From Lineolata rhizophorae (lineage: Eukaryota; Ascomycota; Dothideomycetes; Lineolatales; Lineolataceae): a stretch of 64,000 nucleotides of DNA. The notes under the pieces are model-generated. The model saw only the letters and a program-made list of their open reading frames with translations, searched no databases and was not told the DNA's origin. This document shows, piece by piece, positions 34,822 through 47,819 of this stretch (the stretch's first letter is position 1; every line of letters begins with the position of its first letter). The DNA lies in the NCBI GenBank assembly GCA_010093515.1, contig MU001683.1, positions 841,987 to 905,986 on the forward strand, read 5' to 3'. A program made the position numbers and the translations under genes.

Positions 34822-34921
34822 TAACTCTGCTACTAGTTCCAAGGCCTCTTCCAGATCCGAGAATCATTATGCTGCATCTTGCGCTCTTGAATGGGCTGCG
34901 TATAGTTAGCCTTAGTCCAGT
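34822..34921. repeat. Diverged repeat, copy B
   Basis: Same orientation as copy A at 32701-32800 and about 2.1 kb away. Transition-biased differences are compatible with repeat-induced point mutation, but this was judged by eye only. Confidence 0.5.
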
Positions 34922-35394
34922 TGGTCTTGCTTGAACGCCGCGGCTGGCCGGGTGGGCGCCAAGCTAAGTGGCCGTGGGGCTGTGACCCCGCCACTGTTGA
35001 GAAATATTTCCTTTTCTCAACGGGCAAAATGACTTCATGATTAAAATAATTCAGAATTGCCGCCATGTTTTCCGGCTGTCCGATAAGTGGAGGTGCGTCG
35101 TGAAAACTGATTACTGTGAAGTCTTGACTCACAGATTAGGTATCTACCTAACCTAGTCAATGGAAGACAACCGTGGTGAGTTCCAAAAAGCTATTGGGAG
35201 AGTGAAATAGACCACGGTACCAAGGAACACGGATTAACAGCAACTGCTGAACTATTGTAGCCTAATGAACAATGTACCTAAACGCCTCACTTAAACATCT
35301 AAGTACGGTTAGATACAAAGCACGGCAACAAATGTAATCAGTCATTTAACGTATAAATTACTCCACTGGTCCATATTCTGCACTCTCTCATCTT

Positions 35395-37387
35395 CTAGAC
35401 AACCTTGGAAGTTTGCCTTGTCTTGCATTCTTCCTCTTGGCACCAAACGCAACACATATGATGGCAGAACACACAACAATCCGCAAGAAGAGAAAAATTG
35501 CCGCCATAGCCGCAGTAACAACAGTACCAGTGCGTATTCTTATCTTCCTCACGCTGTGTCTGCCGTGGATAGGCACCTGAACCCACACTTGGCTCCGGTA
35601 ATGATGAGGCACTAGCAGTTGGACCATCATCTTTTGTGCTCGTAACTAAATCTTCACCGGTTTGTACGTATTCGTGTCCGTCGGGGTTGGTAATAGACGT
35701 ATCGGGTTCCGGACGCAGATGGCCGGAGCATAAGTTGGTGAATTTACACCATAAGCACTCATAGGTGGTGGCATTGTCGCAACCAAACAAATTGCCGTTA
35801 TCGGTTGGGCTAACGTAATCGGCTATGTGCCATCCTTAGTGAAATATTCTTGTCAAGGAATTGAGAAACTTACTTTGCAAATTCATGTCTTGGCTACCCT
35901 CAACTGTGTCCGTGGCCGGACTCGATGTACTTCCCTGAGGTGATACCGGCGGTGTTGGGAGCAAGCTGGCTGGCTGCTCTCGAGATTCGCCTTGGTGTGT
36001 CTGATCAAAAGCGCTAGGAAGCTCCATATCGAGAGTTTTGGCAATTTCTACCATTGCTGGCGATCTCCAGTCAACCTCGTCCTTACAAAAGTCTTCGAAG
36101 GTAGTGAAACTTTCTAGACAGGCTCCGGTATCGTCTAGCAAGCCAGGAATTTGCCCGGCGATGTATGTTATCATGAGGATCAGAGAAGGCATGAAATGTT
36201 TGGAGGATGCCTTCAGAGAAAAAGGATCCGGAGAAGGACTCGGAAGAGATCGGGAGGGCAAATCAACCTATGATGTATCGTTAATACTTCCACCATTGGA
36301 GGAATCCCAGAAATATTTCGGCTTACAGCGTGTTGGCATGCGTTCATTGAACATAAGCAAACGCACAGTAAAGCGCACAGGTGGGACGACAAGTCTGTAA
36401 AAGGGTAGTGTGCTTCCCTCCTTGTGTCACAGTCCTTCCACAACGCGCTCAATTCCCCGACGAGGGCTCGGCCGGCATCATGTCGGAGGTTTTGGAGCTG
36501 TTGAAGTCGAGTGCGAAAGTTGTCGGGAATTTTAATACTTCGCGAGGTAGCTAAGTTCTCCGTAAGAATCGACGTTGCAATTAGGAGCCGTAAGTTCGAG
36601 TGAATCGACTCCTTCGGAATGTGTCGAGGACTTGCAGTGACCAGCAAGATTAGTGTGCCGCAATGGTCTTTGTTGAGAACGCGCTTTCCAAGACCCCTGG
36701 CAAAAGCATCAATGTCGCATGGCTCTGTTGCGTCTAGCGGTTTCCGTATCCCATCTATCGAGGAGAGCAATGATCCTTTTAATTCCCTTTCCTCTTCGGT
36801 GATACTCAAACCTAGCTAAATATCAGCTAAAAAAACAATGACGGACTATACAGGGCACTCTAGGGAAATTACCCCGTTGATAAATGCTACAGTTAAGCAA
36901 GGATGTTGATATGCACGGCATCCAGCCGAGTCTCGCATTCGATGCACCGGCGCAATGCTTGCATGGTCGCTGATCGGTGCCGCACTGCGTGTACTCGTTT
37001 AGGCGCCCCGGTGAAGCATCAGAGGAAACGCCTACGAAACTGAGCAGATACCTTGATTCTTAGGAGTTGACATCGGTAGCATGCACCGATCTTTCTCACT
37101 TGATGTGTTTCGCGTTTGCTGTCTGGGGACAGAGGTCTCTTTCTCTTTGCTCGGCAGATGGCGTTACCATTCGGGGGTGACATGCGCAAGATTGACGTCC
37201 CGGGAATGGTAGTGGAAGAAGCTGTGGGACGACCTTGCCTAGAAAGGCCGGTAGTGCAAGGGCGGGCCGGATTAGTGACCGTACGTAGCTCAGCGGCGCC
37301 ATTCAAGGTCCTGCCCTTGGCCAGGAACGCTGCATCATGTGATGCAAAAGCACCCGGCGTACAAGGGCTTTGGTCATAGCTTTCCAT
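35395..37387 (-). CDS. Zn2Cys6 protein with C-terminal cysteine-rich domain (584 aa, 5 exons)
   Basis: Exons: 37387-37052, 36984-36873, 36811-36327, 36267-35874, 35822-35395, 585 codons, introns 51-67 bp. The binuclear cluster is split by intron 1: ACYRCQLLRIK joined to CGTDQRPCKHC, giving C103-x2-C106-x6-C113-x6-C120-x2-C123-x12-C136. A helical middle region follows (ALWKDCDTRREAHYPF, SLILMITYIAGQIPGLLDD, FCKDEVDWRSP). The last 40 residues hold a second cysteine-dense segment (HWYCCYCGYGG..LADCCVFCHHMCC.WC), possibly a separate zinc-binding fold. Zn2Cys6 proteins are fungal DNA-binding transcription factors. The cluster sits about 100 residues in, after a Ser/Pro-rich arm, and the target genes are unknown. 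The gene lies alone in a gene-poor stretch. Confidence 0.85.
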
Positions 37388-39915
37388 GGCCGCAGAGAGG
37401 TCTTGAGAATATCAATGGCACGCGATTGCAACAATGTGATGAGGCTCAAGGAGAAGAACACGCGAAACAACATACTGTATAGCGTGTCCGTCGATTTAAC
37501 AGCCCCGGAGTTCCTCGAACGGGAAAAGTCGCCTAGACGGATCCCCCTGCCGTTGTAATGACTGATTGGACGTGGGCATGCGTGCGGAAGTCTGACCGAA
37601 TTTGCCAAAAGCGGAATGGTACGACTGAGCAGCGGCAAGGCTCCCTCAGCCCCGCGATGTTGCCAGGACCTAGTCCTGGGGCCACCAGCCAGATGGCTCG
37701 TTTCCTTAGTAAAGACCAGAAGGCAACCGTTGCACGCTCTCAGAGCAGCATCGAAGGCGTCTGTTGGGAAGTATGAGTCGTACCCATCCCTCTCCGTGAG
37801 GAGTCGGGTCAAGAATACCCCGCTATGCGCTGAAGTCCAGCGGCAAGCCACCGGAGAAGGGACATCCCGTCTTGGCGGACCTGAAGAATTATTGCTTTTG
37901 ATCTCCACGTGAGTATCTTCGCGAGGAGAACGGCGGGCAGTGTTGAGGTTTACAGAAGCCTTGGCAGAGTGAACGAATTGTGGCACCGGGGTCCGTCATA
38001 CCGCCTACGGAGTACTGTAGTGGCATGTGAACTGAGCATTGACCCCTCATTCGAGTGAGAGAGATACCAACTGTGATCACGTGATTGCTTCAAATCACGT
38101 GCGTCTTCCCCAGTGAGAATATTGGGGTGGCCCATTTGGGCCTAGTTTGCCAAGCCCTGACATGTGTTTATGTAGCTCCGGATAGCACCATTTTTCCAAC
38201 GTCACTTGTAGTTTGCGACCCCATGATAGGAGTCTTACCTATAGAAATCTGACAAATGTGATTGGGACGACTCCAACTTGCAAATCTTTTTATTCTTGCG
38301 TAACTATGCATGGAAAGCACTACGGATGGAAAGCATCATGAAAAATCTCGGTATTCTCCCTCAAAACAGTTGACCGTATACTACCCCAGCCAGTTTATAT
38401 AAAGAAGCGAAAACCGCGCACTGCTACCCCGGTCGGTCAGTTTCTACTTTCGCTAAAGGTGTGAGGTCTTCCCTGCACGTCTCATGAACTATTGGCCGTA
38501 CTTATTCTTCTTAAGTACTGACCTTGTTCGTGACAAGATGCATGCGCAACAGCTTAACCCCTAACATCGAGCTCCTATGCTCTCTTCTTAATCTCACCAC
38601 AAATGAAACACTCTCAAATAATATCGGTCACGATGCAGGCCGACTAGAAATAAGGCCTCCCAAACATAACATAGGTTCATACCTCGGCCCGTGACGTGGT
38701 CGAGTTGTGATCTGAGTTCTTTCAGCTATCTAGAACGATGATATATGAAGAGTTTCCTTCGATCGGGCTCTGTTCGGCCTCGGAGCAGAACACCGGTTGA
38801 CAATATCAGAATCACGCTTTTATTGCCTGCCATCCACCGCCAATATCGTAATAATAGCCTCGTTGACGCTATGTAGATAGGTACTAGCCATTCCCATCCC
38901 GCTCCAACCTAACTTTGTCATGCCTACACATGAGAGGTCCCCCGCTGCACATGCGCACGTGCCAATTCGTCACCTGTCCGTCCATCCATCCATCGTGACC
39001 GCAAGCGTCACGCATCTTTTGTATAACCATGGAGGAAAAGAGAAGAAGAAGAAAAAAAAAAGAAAACGAAAAACCCCTTCCTGCTTCACTCTCCTTCTCG
39101 TCCCATCCCTACCCTTCATGTCCCTAGACACCACCCGCCTGCCAACCAGCAACCCTTCGCACTCGATAGCAAAGCGAGACACCAGGCACACATCCAAAAC
39201 AAAAAAAGGAAAATTTAAGCCCAATCCAAAACACGCAACGGCGTCACTTAGCGGGAAAGCCTGAGAGAGACAGCGACCATACGGAGAAAAGCATAGGCGA
39301 CATCATAATGATCCCAATGGAGACCACGGAAGAAAAAGGAAAAGGAACAAGCGCGTGCTTTACTCGTCGACCAACAAGTCCCAGGCGAGCGTGCGAACCC
39401 AGCGGCTACAGAGGAACAATAATAATAGAGATAGAATTCGTCGTAGTAGGAAACAAACAAGCGTGGGGTTGGGGAAGGGGGGGAGGGTAAGGGGGAGAGA
39501 CTTCAAATGGTAACGTTTGCTCCGTCCCCACCATCCATTCCCGCCGTTCCTATCCCAGCCAGTCCGACCTCGTACATGATTACCTGATAAACCAGCTCGT
39601 ACGTAACGCCCAGCTAGGTAGGTGCGCCGGGCCCTTCAACCCAAGAGTAACCTGGTTGTCGGGCACCACCCCCCTCCCCTGGGCCAGCCGCCTACCAAAC
39701 CGCCGTCTTTCAAACCCCGCACGTGGTTAAACACCGAACCCCCCCCCTCTTAAGCATCCCCAACAACTCCTCTACTCCGTAAGACCGAGCCGACCCTTAT
39801 CGTGGAACTTGTCCCTTTCCCATCCAGCCCGCACTACGCGCCCTTCAGAACGCCGCCCCCCGCCTCCTTTCCCCCACCGGGACATTCCCCCGATGGATGT
39901 TAATGCCCGACGCGC
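37388..39915. other. Intergenic, 2.5 kb, upstream of the Zn2Cys6 gene and 3' of the PKA gene
   Basis: A 227-codon open frame on the minus strand at 37303-37986 overlaps the Zn2Cys6 start in another frame and shows no known motif, so it was not called. A-rich and purine tracts lie around 39040-39070 and 39220-39490. The last few hundred bases are probably the PKA 3' UTR. Nothing else was recognised. Confidence 0.5.
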
Positions 39916-41716
<1,801 letters not shown>

Positions 41717-44459
41717 ATAGACGGCAGGAATGCGCGGCGGGTTACCGGCGGCGGAAGGGGGTTCGCGGCCGGAAAAAAGCCCGGAGACGGGGGGAGAGTG
41801 AGCCAGCAGGACGCTGGGAACGGGGCGGGTGAGGAGAGAGGGCTGCAGGAGAAAGAGGTGTAAGCCTGCGCGTGTGTGTGTGTGCGTGTGTGGCTGGTGA
41901 AGCTTGACCCCGCCAAGGAAGGAAGGCGCTGACGAGAGATGCCGCCCGCGACTGGTTTCGGAAGGAAGGCTGGAGCTGCTGTTCTTTCTCACCAGACGCT
42001 CTGGGCCCGGCCGGGACCGTCAGTGGCTGCGCTCGCGGCGCGGTGTCTGACTTGTCTTGGCTGGAAGGGCGGTGTTGACGGGAGACCCGGGGCGGGTAAG
42101 TCAGTGGGAGGCAGCGGCCGCAGAGCTACGCAGATTGGCGCCGAACGCACCCGCCGGCTGGCAGAGACAAAGGACGCGGTTCAGCAGCGCCGGGGAGGAG
42201 GTAGCGAAGCGGCTGTCGGCTAGCCTGTGGCGCGGGCGACGGCTGCGGCGGCCGAATTGGCGGGCTAAGGGAGCCGGTCAAGCAGGTCGTAGGTTGCGAG
42301 GGAAAAAGAGGACGAGGGGTGCGGTTTGTGGGTGTCGCGGAGTCGCAGGACGGGGTCAATTGGAGGCGGAGAAGGGAAAGGGTGCGGCGACGGTGCAGCG
42401 ATGCGCGAGACCGACCTGGAGACTTTGTTGTCCCGGCAATTTGCGCAGCACGCGGCGGCGAGGAACGCAGCTGGCGGCGGCGGACCGGGCGGGGACCGGC
42501 GCGCGAGCCGGGCGGCGGGACAGATGACGGATGCAGACGGCGCCGCGGCGAAGGCGGGAGACTTGGCAAGGGGGCCCGAGTACTGCGGGCGCGCAGGTGG
42601 CCGCGACCGGGGCGAGCGCGGAATGCGTGCAACGGGAGGCTGGGACGGGATCGAGATGCGGCCGGAGAAGCGAGTCGCGATGGCGGAGGGGGAGGAGGCT
42701 GGGGGCGGGGAGGGGAGGGCGAGCAGCCGGCGGGATGGATCGGCCAAGCTTCGGCCGGGGAGCTGCTGGCCATCGCCCGCGCTTATCCTATCGGCCGGCG
42801 CGATACCGCCCCCCTCCCCCCCTTCTTGCGCGCGATAGCGGCAGCGCGCCGGCTGCGATGCGGGGAAGACGGGCCACGAGACTGTTGCATCGGCGGCGAC
42901 GACCTGGGCGCGCGCGGGCGACCGAGGGAGAGCGAGAGCCCGCGGCAAGATCTGGGAGCGCAGGCCTGGCGGCCTGGGGTGTCGGCCGGCCACGACAGGG
43001 CGGCGCTGGGCTGGGCTGAGGCCGGCGTGTGGCGGGCACGCTCCCTCTCAGCGCCGCCCACTCTGCGTCTTGCGCCTGCTCCCGTCGGCAAGACCTCTCT
43101 CCTGCTTCCTAGATTGATCCGCTGCGACCTGGCAACCCGTCAGCAAACGAGGACGGACCATCTCGATAGTCCATCAAGGCCTGCGGAGCACATAGTGGGT
43201 ACATGCTACACTCCGCCCTTCGCTTTGTTTGCTTTGTCTCTCTGCCCGCGCCGAATGGAGGTTCGTTTTTCGACCTGCGTCCGAACTTCTCCAGCGCTAC
43301 TGCAGTCCCCTTGTTCGCCTCTATCGCGATACAAAGACCCAACAGTCATGCGCGCAATCGCTCGGTGCCATTGGCTGCCATCTCCGCGCTTCTGATTTGT
43401 TCACACCGAGTCAGCGAAAACGGGGACGGCCGATAGGTTGCGTCTGCTCTGCTTCCGTGCTGTAACTTGCTGCGCGGCAGCATCATGATGGCTGGCCGCG
43501 ACCTATTCGGTTAAGCAAGGCTGCCGGATTCGCTTTCTGCAACTGAGAATCGTTTTCTTTTCTTTTCTTTCTACAACGTGAAGGCCACTATTCGTTGCAG
43601 AGGCCTCGATCCTGGCCCACCGGGAGGCAAAAAAAGGAATGTGCATATTCCACGGCAGCATCAGGCCATGACGGCTCCTTCAGCACTGGGAAAAGGAAAG
43701 CTACAAAAGCCGCACATATCGAAGCAAAGAAAAAAGAACTTGTTGGCTGGTCGGACAGGCTCCTTTTCTGAAACGCCGACACGTTCGTCGACTCGCTCGC
43801 TCCGCTTGCGGCCGTCGCCTCTCCGGCTCTCCCGCGGGCCCGGTTCGCCGTGCCCGAAGGAAAAGCATAAAAGGCCCTATGTATTATGCTTAGCCCAAGG
43901 CGGGCCTAGCCTGGAATCCTGAGTATGAAAATTCGCTCGTCCACGGCGCAATTGGAGGGTAACGAGCGGGCCTAAAAAAAAGGGCATACAGAGTAGTCCT
44001 TCCCCGAATGTAACGATAATGCCAAGAATGCCCATTGTGCGCTCTCTGCCCTCGCGCCATTCCGCGAAAACCTTTGCTTCATAACCACGTGGGACCGTTG
44101 CAGAGCTCAATACAAAATGTACTATACATGTTCTTGCATGCGCAGGAATCTGACCAAACTCCGAAATTCGACCGCATATGTATAACAGCCGTCTCCCCGT
44201 GCGGCTGATACATTCGTGCCTGCCACAGGGCGCCCCCCGGTTCCACAAACGAAACCCAGGAACCACATTCCACACCCCCGACCCGGACATTCCCACCCGA
44301 ACCGAACCAACAAGGGCCACCAGAGCCAAGGCAAAAACAGAGGAAGCCAAAACCAAACAACCACGCCCCCCTCCCCAGCCAGCCAGCCAACCAGCCAACC
44401 AGCCAGCCAGCCAGGCCGGCCAAGACACCTCCCACCCACCCACCCACCCACACCCAAAC
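41717..44459. other. Long GC-rich PKA promoter/leader and intergenic region
   Basis: Open frames over 41.9-43.4 kb occur on both strands because of high GC and were rejected. Short CA/GT-type repeats lie just upstream of the PKA start (about 41865-41895). A CCAG/CCAA microsatellite lies at 44375-44415, followed by a CCCA run, next to the stop of the glycosyltransferase gene. Confidence 0.55.
44375..44415. repeat. CCAG/CCAA tetranucleotide microsatellite
   Basis: About ten tandem CCAR units, followed at about 44430-44452 by CCCA repeats. Located in the probable 3' UTR of the minus-strand glycosyltransferase gene. Confidence 0.9.
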
Positions 44460-46152
44460 TCACCACCTGGCCTCGACCCCCCTCCTCCACCCCTCCAAGT
44501 CCAGCCCGCAAACCTCGGCCCTCCTCTCCCTGAACTCCTCGTACAAGCCCTCCCACACGCGGCCCTCGTCGCGCCCTCGCGGCCGCCACCGCGCCCGCGC
44601 CCTCCACCCCGCGTCCACCTGCGGCGCCGGCAGCCCGCCGTCGCCCGCGAACCGCACCCAGCCGCGCGTCGCGCGCCAGCGGCCCGGGTCGAACGGCTCG
44701 GCTCCGGGCCCGGCCTCGTCGCCGGCCTCGGGCCGCGAGAGCGACGACGTGTCGCTGAGCGGGGCGAAGCCGTCGGCTAGGGAGGAGAGGAGCGCCGGCG
44801 TGAGGAGCGCGGGCGATGGGAAGGCCGAGCGCAGGAGGGAGGGGTCGGGTTGGGGGCGGGCGGCGCGGGCGGCGAGGAGCCGGGCGTGCGTCGGGGCCGA
44901 CGGCGTGAGCAGGAGGAGGGACGTCGAGAAAGGTTGGTCGGGCGGGTGCTGCGGGGCGGAGGAGGCGGGGAGCACGGCGAGCGGAGACGGTGGGGCGTAG
45001 GCGAGGAGGAGGTCGAGGGGGTAGGAGGACAGGAGGAGCCCCGGGGGTGAGAGGTAGAGGAGGCGGTCGTATTCGGTGAGGGAGAAGAGGTGCGCGAGGG
45101 AGTAGGATGAAGGGAGGGATTCTGTGCGCCGTAAGGTTAGTAAGTCACTCCTAGAGGAAAAGATGGACACGGTAAGCACGGGAAGGCAAGCTCACCGTCC
45201 GCGCCCTCCACGACCGTCTCCATGGCCTTCAACACAACCCCATACCTCCTCGCCGCCAACCTCAGCAACCGCCTACTCGTCTCCAGCGCCGGATCCTTCT
45301 TACTCCCCGCCGTGGCTCCTCCCATCTTACCGCCATCACTTCCCACCCTCTCACTTCTCCCATCCCCCGCACCTCCCAACCCATCCACCTCNNNNNNNNN
45401 NNNNNNNNNNNNNNNNNNNNNNNNNNNNNNNNNNNNNNNNNNNNNNNNNNNNNNNNNNNNNNNNNNNNNNNNNNNNNNNNNNNNNNNNNNNNNNNNCGGA
45501 AACACCAGCACCCGCCTCGCCGGACTCTTCTCCCGCGCCAGCCCCGCGAACAGCATCACCGCCCCGCACACCTCGCCCGGCGCCCGCACCACCGCCACGT
45601 GCGCCACGCGCCCCCAGTCGAGCCCCGGCCCCGCGTGCCGCACCAGCCCGAGCCCCCCCAGCTCCTCCTCCTCGCCCTCGCCGCTGCCGCCCGAGGAGGA
45701 CGGCTGCGGCCCCGCGCCGCCGTGCTGTCGTTGCCGCGCGCGGGGCGCGGCGCCGGCGTCGGCGGGGGCGTGCAGCGCGGGCGCGTTGCCGTTGCCGTTG
45801 CCGTCGCCGTTGCCGGAGAGGATGTGGGCGGCTGCGCCGGCGCCGGCGCGGTCGATGCCCGGTGGTGGGCCGGGCGGCGCCGCCGGCGGCCGCGGTAGTT
45901 GCGGCTTGATGGCTTCTTGGAGGCTGCGCACGGTTTGCTGCTGGAGGACGTAGCCGGAGAGGAAGAGGGCTGAGGTGAAGAGGAAGACTGGGAGGGGAGA
46001 TCGATAAATTAGTTATTTTATTTTTGGCGAGGTTTGTCGTTGGTTCTTGTGGTATTCTTGACCGGGTAGCCGCGGGAGGGGAAATGGTGCCGGCCGGGCT
46101 CACCGATGGTGGACGAAATCGCCATCGACACCTGCCCGCTCGTGAGAAGCAT
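44460..46152 (-). CDS. Type II membrane glycosyltransferase, GT8/glycogenin-like fungal family (about 500 aa, 3 exons, assembly gap inside)
   Basis: Exons: 46152-46104, 45987-45196, 45121-44460, introns 116 and 74 bp. With the gap counted as 105 bases the total is 501 codons. A short cytosolic start (MLLTSGQVSMAISSTI) runs into the membrane segment VFLFTSALFLSGYVLQQQ, then a Pro/Gly-rich stem. The catalytic part shows VAHVAVVRAPGEVCGAVMLF, EKSPARRVLVFP (gap follows), RRYGVVLKAMETV and HLFSLTEYDRLLYLSPPG. The last is the place where GT8-like enzymes bind nucleotide sugar, but the usual DxD after it is replaced by SPPG. A Golgi sugar transferase is likely; donor and acceptor are unknown. An in-frame Met at 46209 is an alternative start. 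Divergent from prp38. Confidence 0.75.
45392..45496. other. Assembly gap (105 N)
   Basis: A run of 105 undetermined bases in exon 2 of the glycosyltransferase gene. Its length is a multiple of three and the flanking frame is continuous across it, but the true length is unknown. Confidence 0.99.
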
Positions 46153-46772
46153 CTTGGCGGCTGGCTCGTGGCGGCGGCGAGCCTGCGGAATGCTGGCCCC
46201 TTCACTCAATCTGGTCGAGGCGTGTGGAATGGAACGCTCTAAGCAATGTGGTATGCGACGCCTTCGGTCGTAGATTCCGCCCGGGATAGAAATTCAACGA
46301 TTTGCTAGTGCGACAATGAAGATGAGGAATGCGGTGTAAGTCGTGCATAGGTGGGATACGAGGTGAGGAAGTGCATCGCTTGAAGGCGCTGTGTGGTGGG
46401 CGGGTTTGTTGACAGTCGGACGAGTCGGCCGGGTGATAATCGATAGCCGCGGATTTCTGCCGGCGCACACCGCTCGCGTTGCCATCGCGGATTTCTCGTT
46501 TGCGACACGAGGGATGCGCAGCTCCGGGGATTCGCCCCGAAACGAAACTTGCTCGCGTCCTTTTTAATTTCGGGAGAGCTCATTGCTTTGGCGCTTGAAG
46601 AAATCGCGCCTCACGCGGGAACTATCCTTGAGCCTTCTATTCTCACCCTGGGTTTTTACGAGACACTCCTGGAAGACCGACTGCCAGCCCCGCCGTGCAT
46701 CGCCCTCCTCTGCGCACCCCCTTCCCGCCAGCCTTTGTCACCCACCCACACGCTCGTCTAGACCAACACGCC
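46153..46772. other. Bidirectional promoter between the glycosyltransferase gene and prp38
   Basis: About 620 bp separating two divergent starts. No coding region beyond possible leaders, and no specific motif was assigned. Confidence 0.6.
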
Positions 46773-47819
46773 ATGTCGCACACCGCCGACGCGCGCCGCC
46801 ACCTCGACAACCGGGGCTACGTGGGCCCTCTGACGCGCGGCGTGAACCCGGCCACGCTGTTCGAGAAGCCCGTCGTCGACCGCATCATCGAGAGCTACTA
46901 CTGGAAGGAGCAGTGCTTCGGGCTGAACGAGGCCTCGCTGTGCGACCGCGCCGTCGAGCTGACGTCGGTCGGCGGCGTCTACGGCGGCGGCAGCCTCGGC
47001 AAGGCCAGCCCGTTCCTGTGCCTCGCGTTCAAGCTGCTCACGCTGGCGCCAGACCGCGCCGTCGTCGAGGCGTATCTGAACTGGGGCGCCGAGGACGGCG
47101 ACTACGAGGACGAGGACGAGGAGGCCGCGATGGACGAGGACGGCGGGGCGGGGCCGCGCGAGAAGAACGCCCGCCGCGGCAGGGGAGCGGACCGCGAGCC
47201 CGACCCCCACGAGCCGCCGCGCCGCGCCGGCGCCTTCAAGTACGTGCGCGCGCTGGCGGCCTTCTACGTGCGCGTCGCCTGGGACGCCGTCGACGTGTAC
47301 CGGACGCTGGAGCCGCTGCTGGGCGACTGGCGCAAGCTGCGGCGGCGGACGCGGGCCGGCTTCGTGCTGACGACGGTGGACCAGTTCGTCGACGACCTGC
47401 TGACCAAGGAGCGTGTGTGCGCCACGACGCTGTGGAAGTTGCCGCAGCGGAGCTTGCTCGAGGACCTGGATCTGCTGGAGCCGCGCGTGAGTCCGTTGGG
47501 AGAGGAGCTCGAGGCGTTGGATGCGGATTTGGAGGGGGGGGAGGGGGCGAGGAACGGGTGGGAGAGCGATGAGGAGGATGACTGGGAGGCGGGCGCGAGC
47601 GAGAGGGCGAGGAGTTGGAGCAGAAGTCAAAGCCAGGGAAGAGGCGCGAGCTGGAGTCGGAGCAGGAGTTGGAGTGGGAGTCCGATGCGGGAGCGTAGTT
47701 GGAGCCGCAGCCCGAGGCGGGATAGAAGTTGGAGCAGGAGTAGGAGTCCGCCAAGGAAAGGGAGAGATCGCAATTGGAGCAGCAGTCCGGACAGGGAGCG
47801 AAGTTTGACTAGGGAGTGA
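46773..47819 (+). CDS. prp38: Pre-mRNA-splicing factor PRP38 (348 aa, single exon)
   Basis: PRP38 is a U4/U6.U5 tri-snRNP component needed to activate the spliceosome for catalysis. The protein begins MSHTADARRHLDNRGY and has the PRP38 helices in order: RGVNPATLFEKPVVDRIIES, YWKEQCFGLNEASLCDRAVE, VGGVYGG, KASPFLCLAFKLLTL, FKYVRALAAFYVR, DVYRTLEPLLGDWRKLRRR, FVLTTVDQFVDDLLTKERV. The loop between PSPFLCLA-type helix and FKYVRAL helix carries an acidic insert (YEDEDEEAAMDED). The C-terminal 80 residues are an RS-like tail (SWSRSRSW, RSWSRSRSPPRK) typical of animal and fungal PRP38. The start was chosen at 46773 because an in-frame upstream Met adds 26 residues unlike the family. Confidence 0.95.
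   Translation: MSHTADARRHLDNRGYVGPLTRGVNPATLFEKPVVDRIIESYYWKEQCFGLNEASLCDRAVELTSVGGVYGGGSLGKASPFLCLAFKLLTLAPDRAVVEAYLNWGAEDGDYEDEDEEAAMDEDGGAGPREKNARRGRGADREPDPHEPPRRAGAFKYVRALAAFYVRVAWDAVDVYRTLEPLLGDWRKLRRRTRAGFVLTTVDQFVDDLLTKERVCATTLWKLPQRSLLEDLDLLEPRVSPLGEELEALDADLEGGEGARNGWESDEEDDWEAGASERARSWSRSQSQGRGASWSRSRSWSGSPMRERSWSRSPRRDRSWSRSRSPPRKGRDRNWSSSPDRERSLTRE

Larger units (their letters stand above)
31911..35394. other. Gene-poor AT-richer region, 3.5 kb, with decayed repeats
   Basis: No convincing gene. Composition shifts to AT-richer and stops are frequent in all frames. It contains a diverged repeat pair (32701-32800 and 34822-34921). Such gene-empty islands between GC-rich genes in ascomycetes often consist of old, mutated transposon sequence, but no family could be named here. 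Confidence 0.55.

Noticed and set aside
34833-35132. 99-codon minus-strand frame
   Set aside because: No known motif. Its end overlaps a diverged repeat copy, so more likely a relic than a gene.
37303-37986. 227-codon minus-strand frame overlapping the Zn2Cys6 start
   Set aside because: No motif, wrong frame relative to the splice-supported gene, and probably promoter or leader sequence.
42126-43395. Several 150-360 codon frames on both strands upstream of the PKA gene
   Set aside because: Mutually overlapping GC-driven frames with no domain content.
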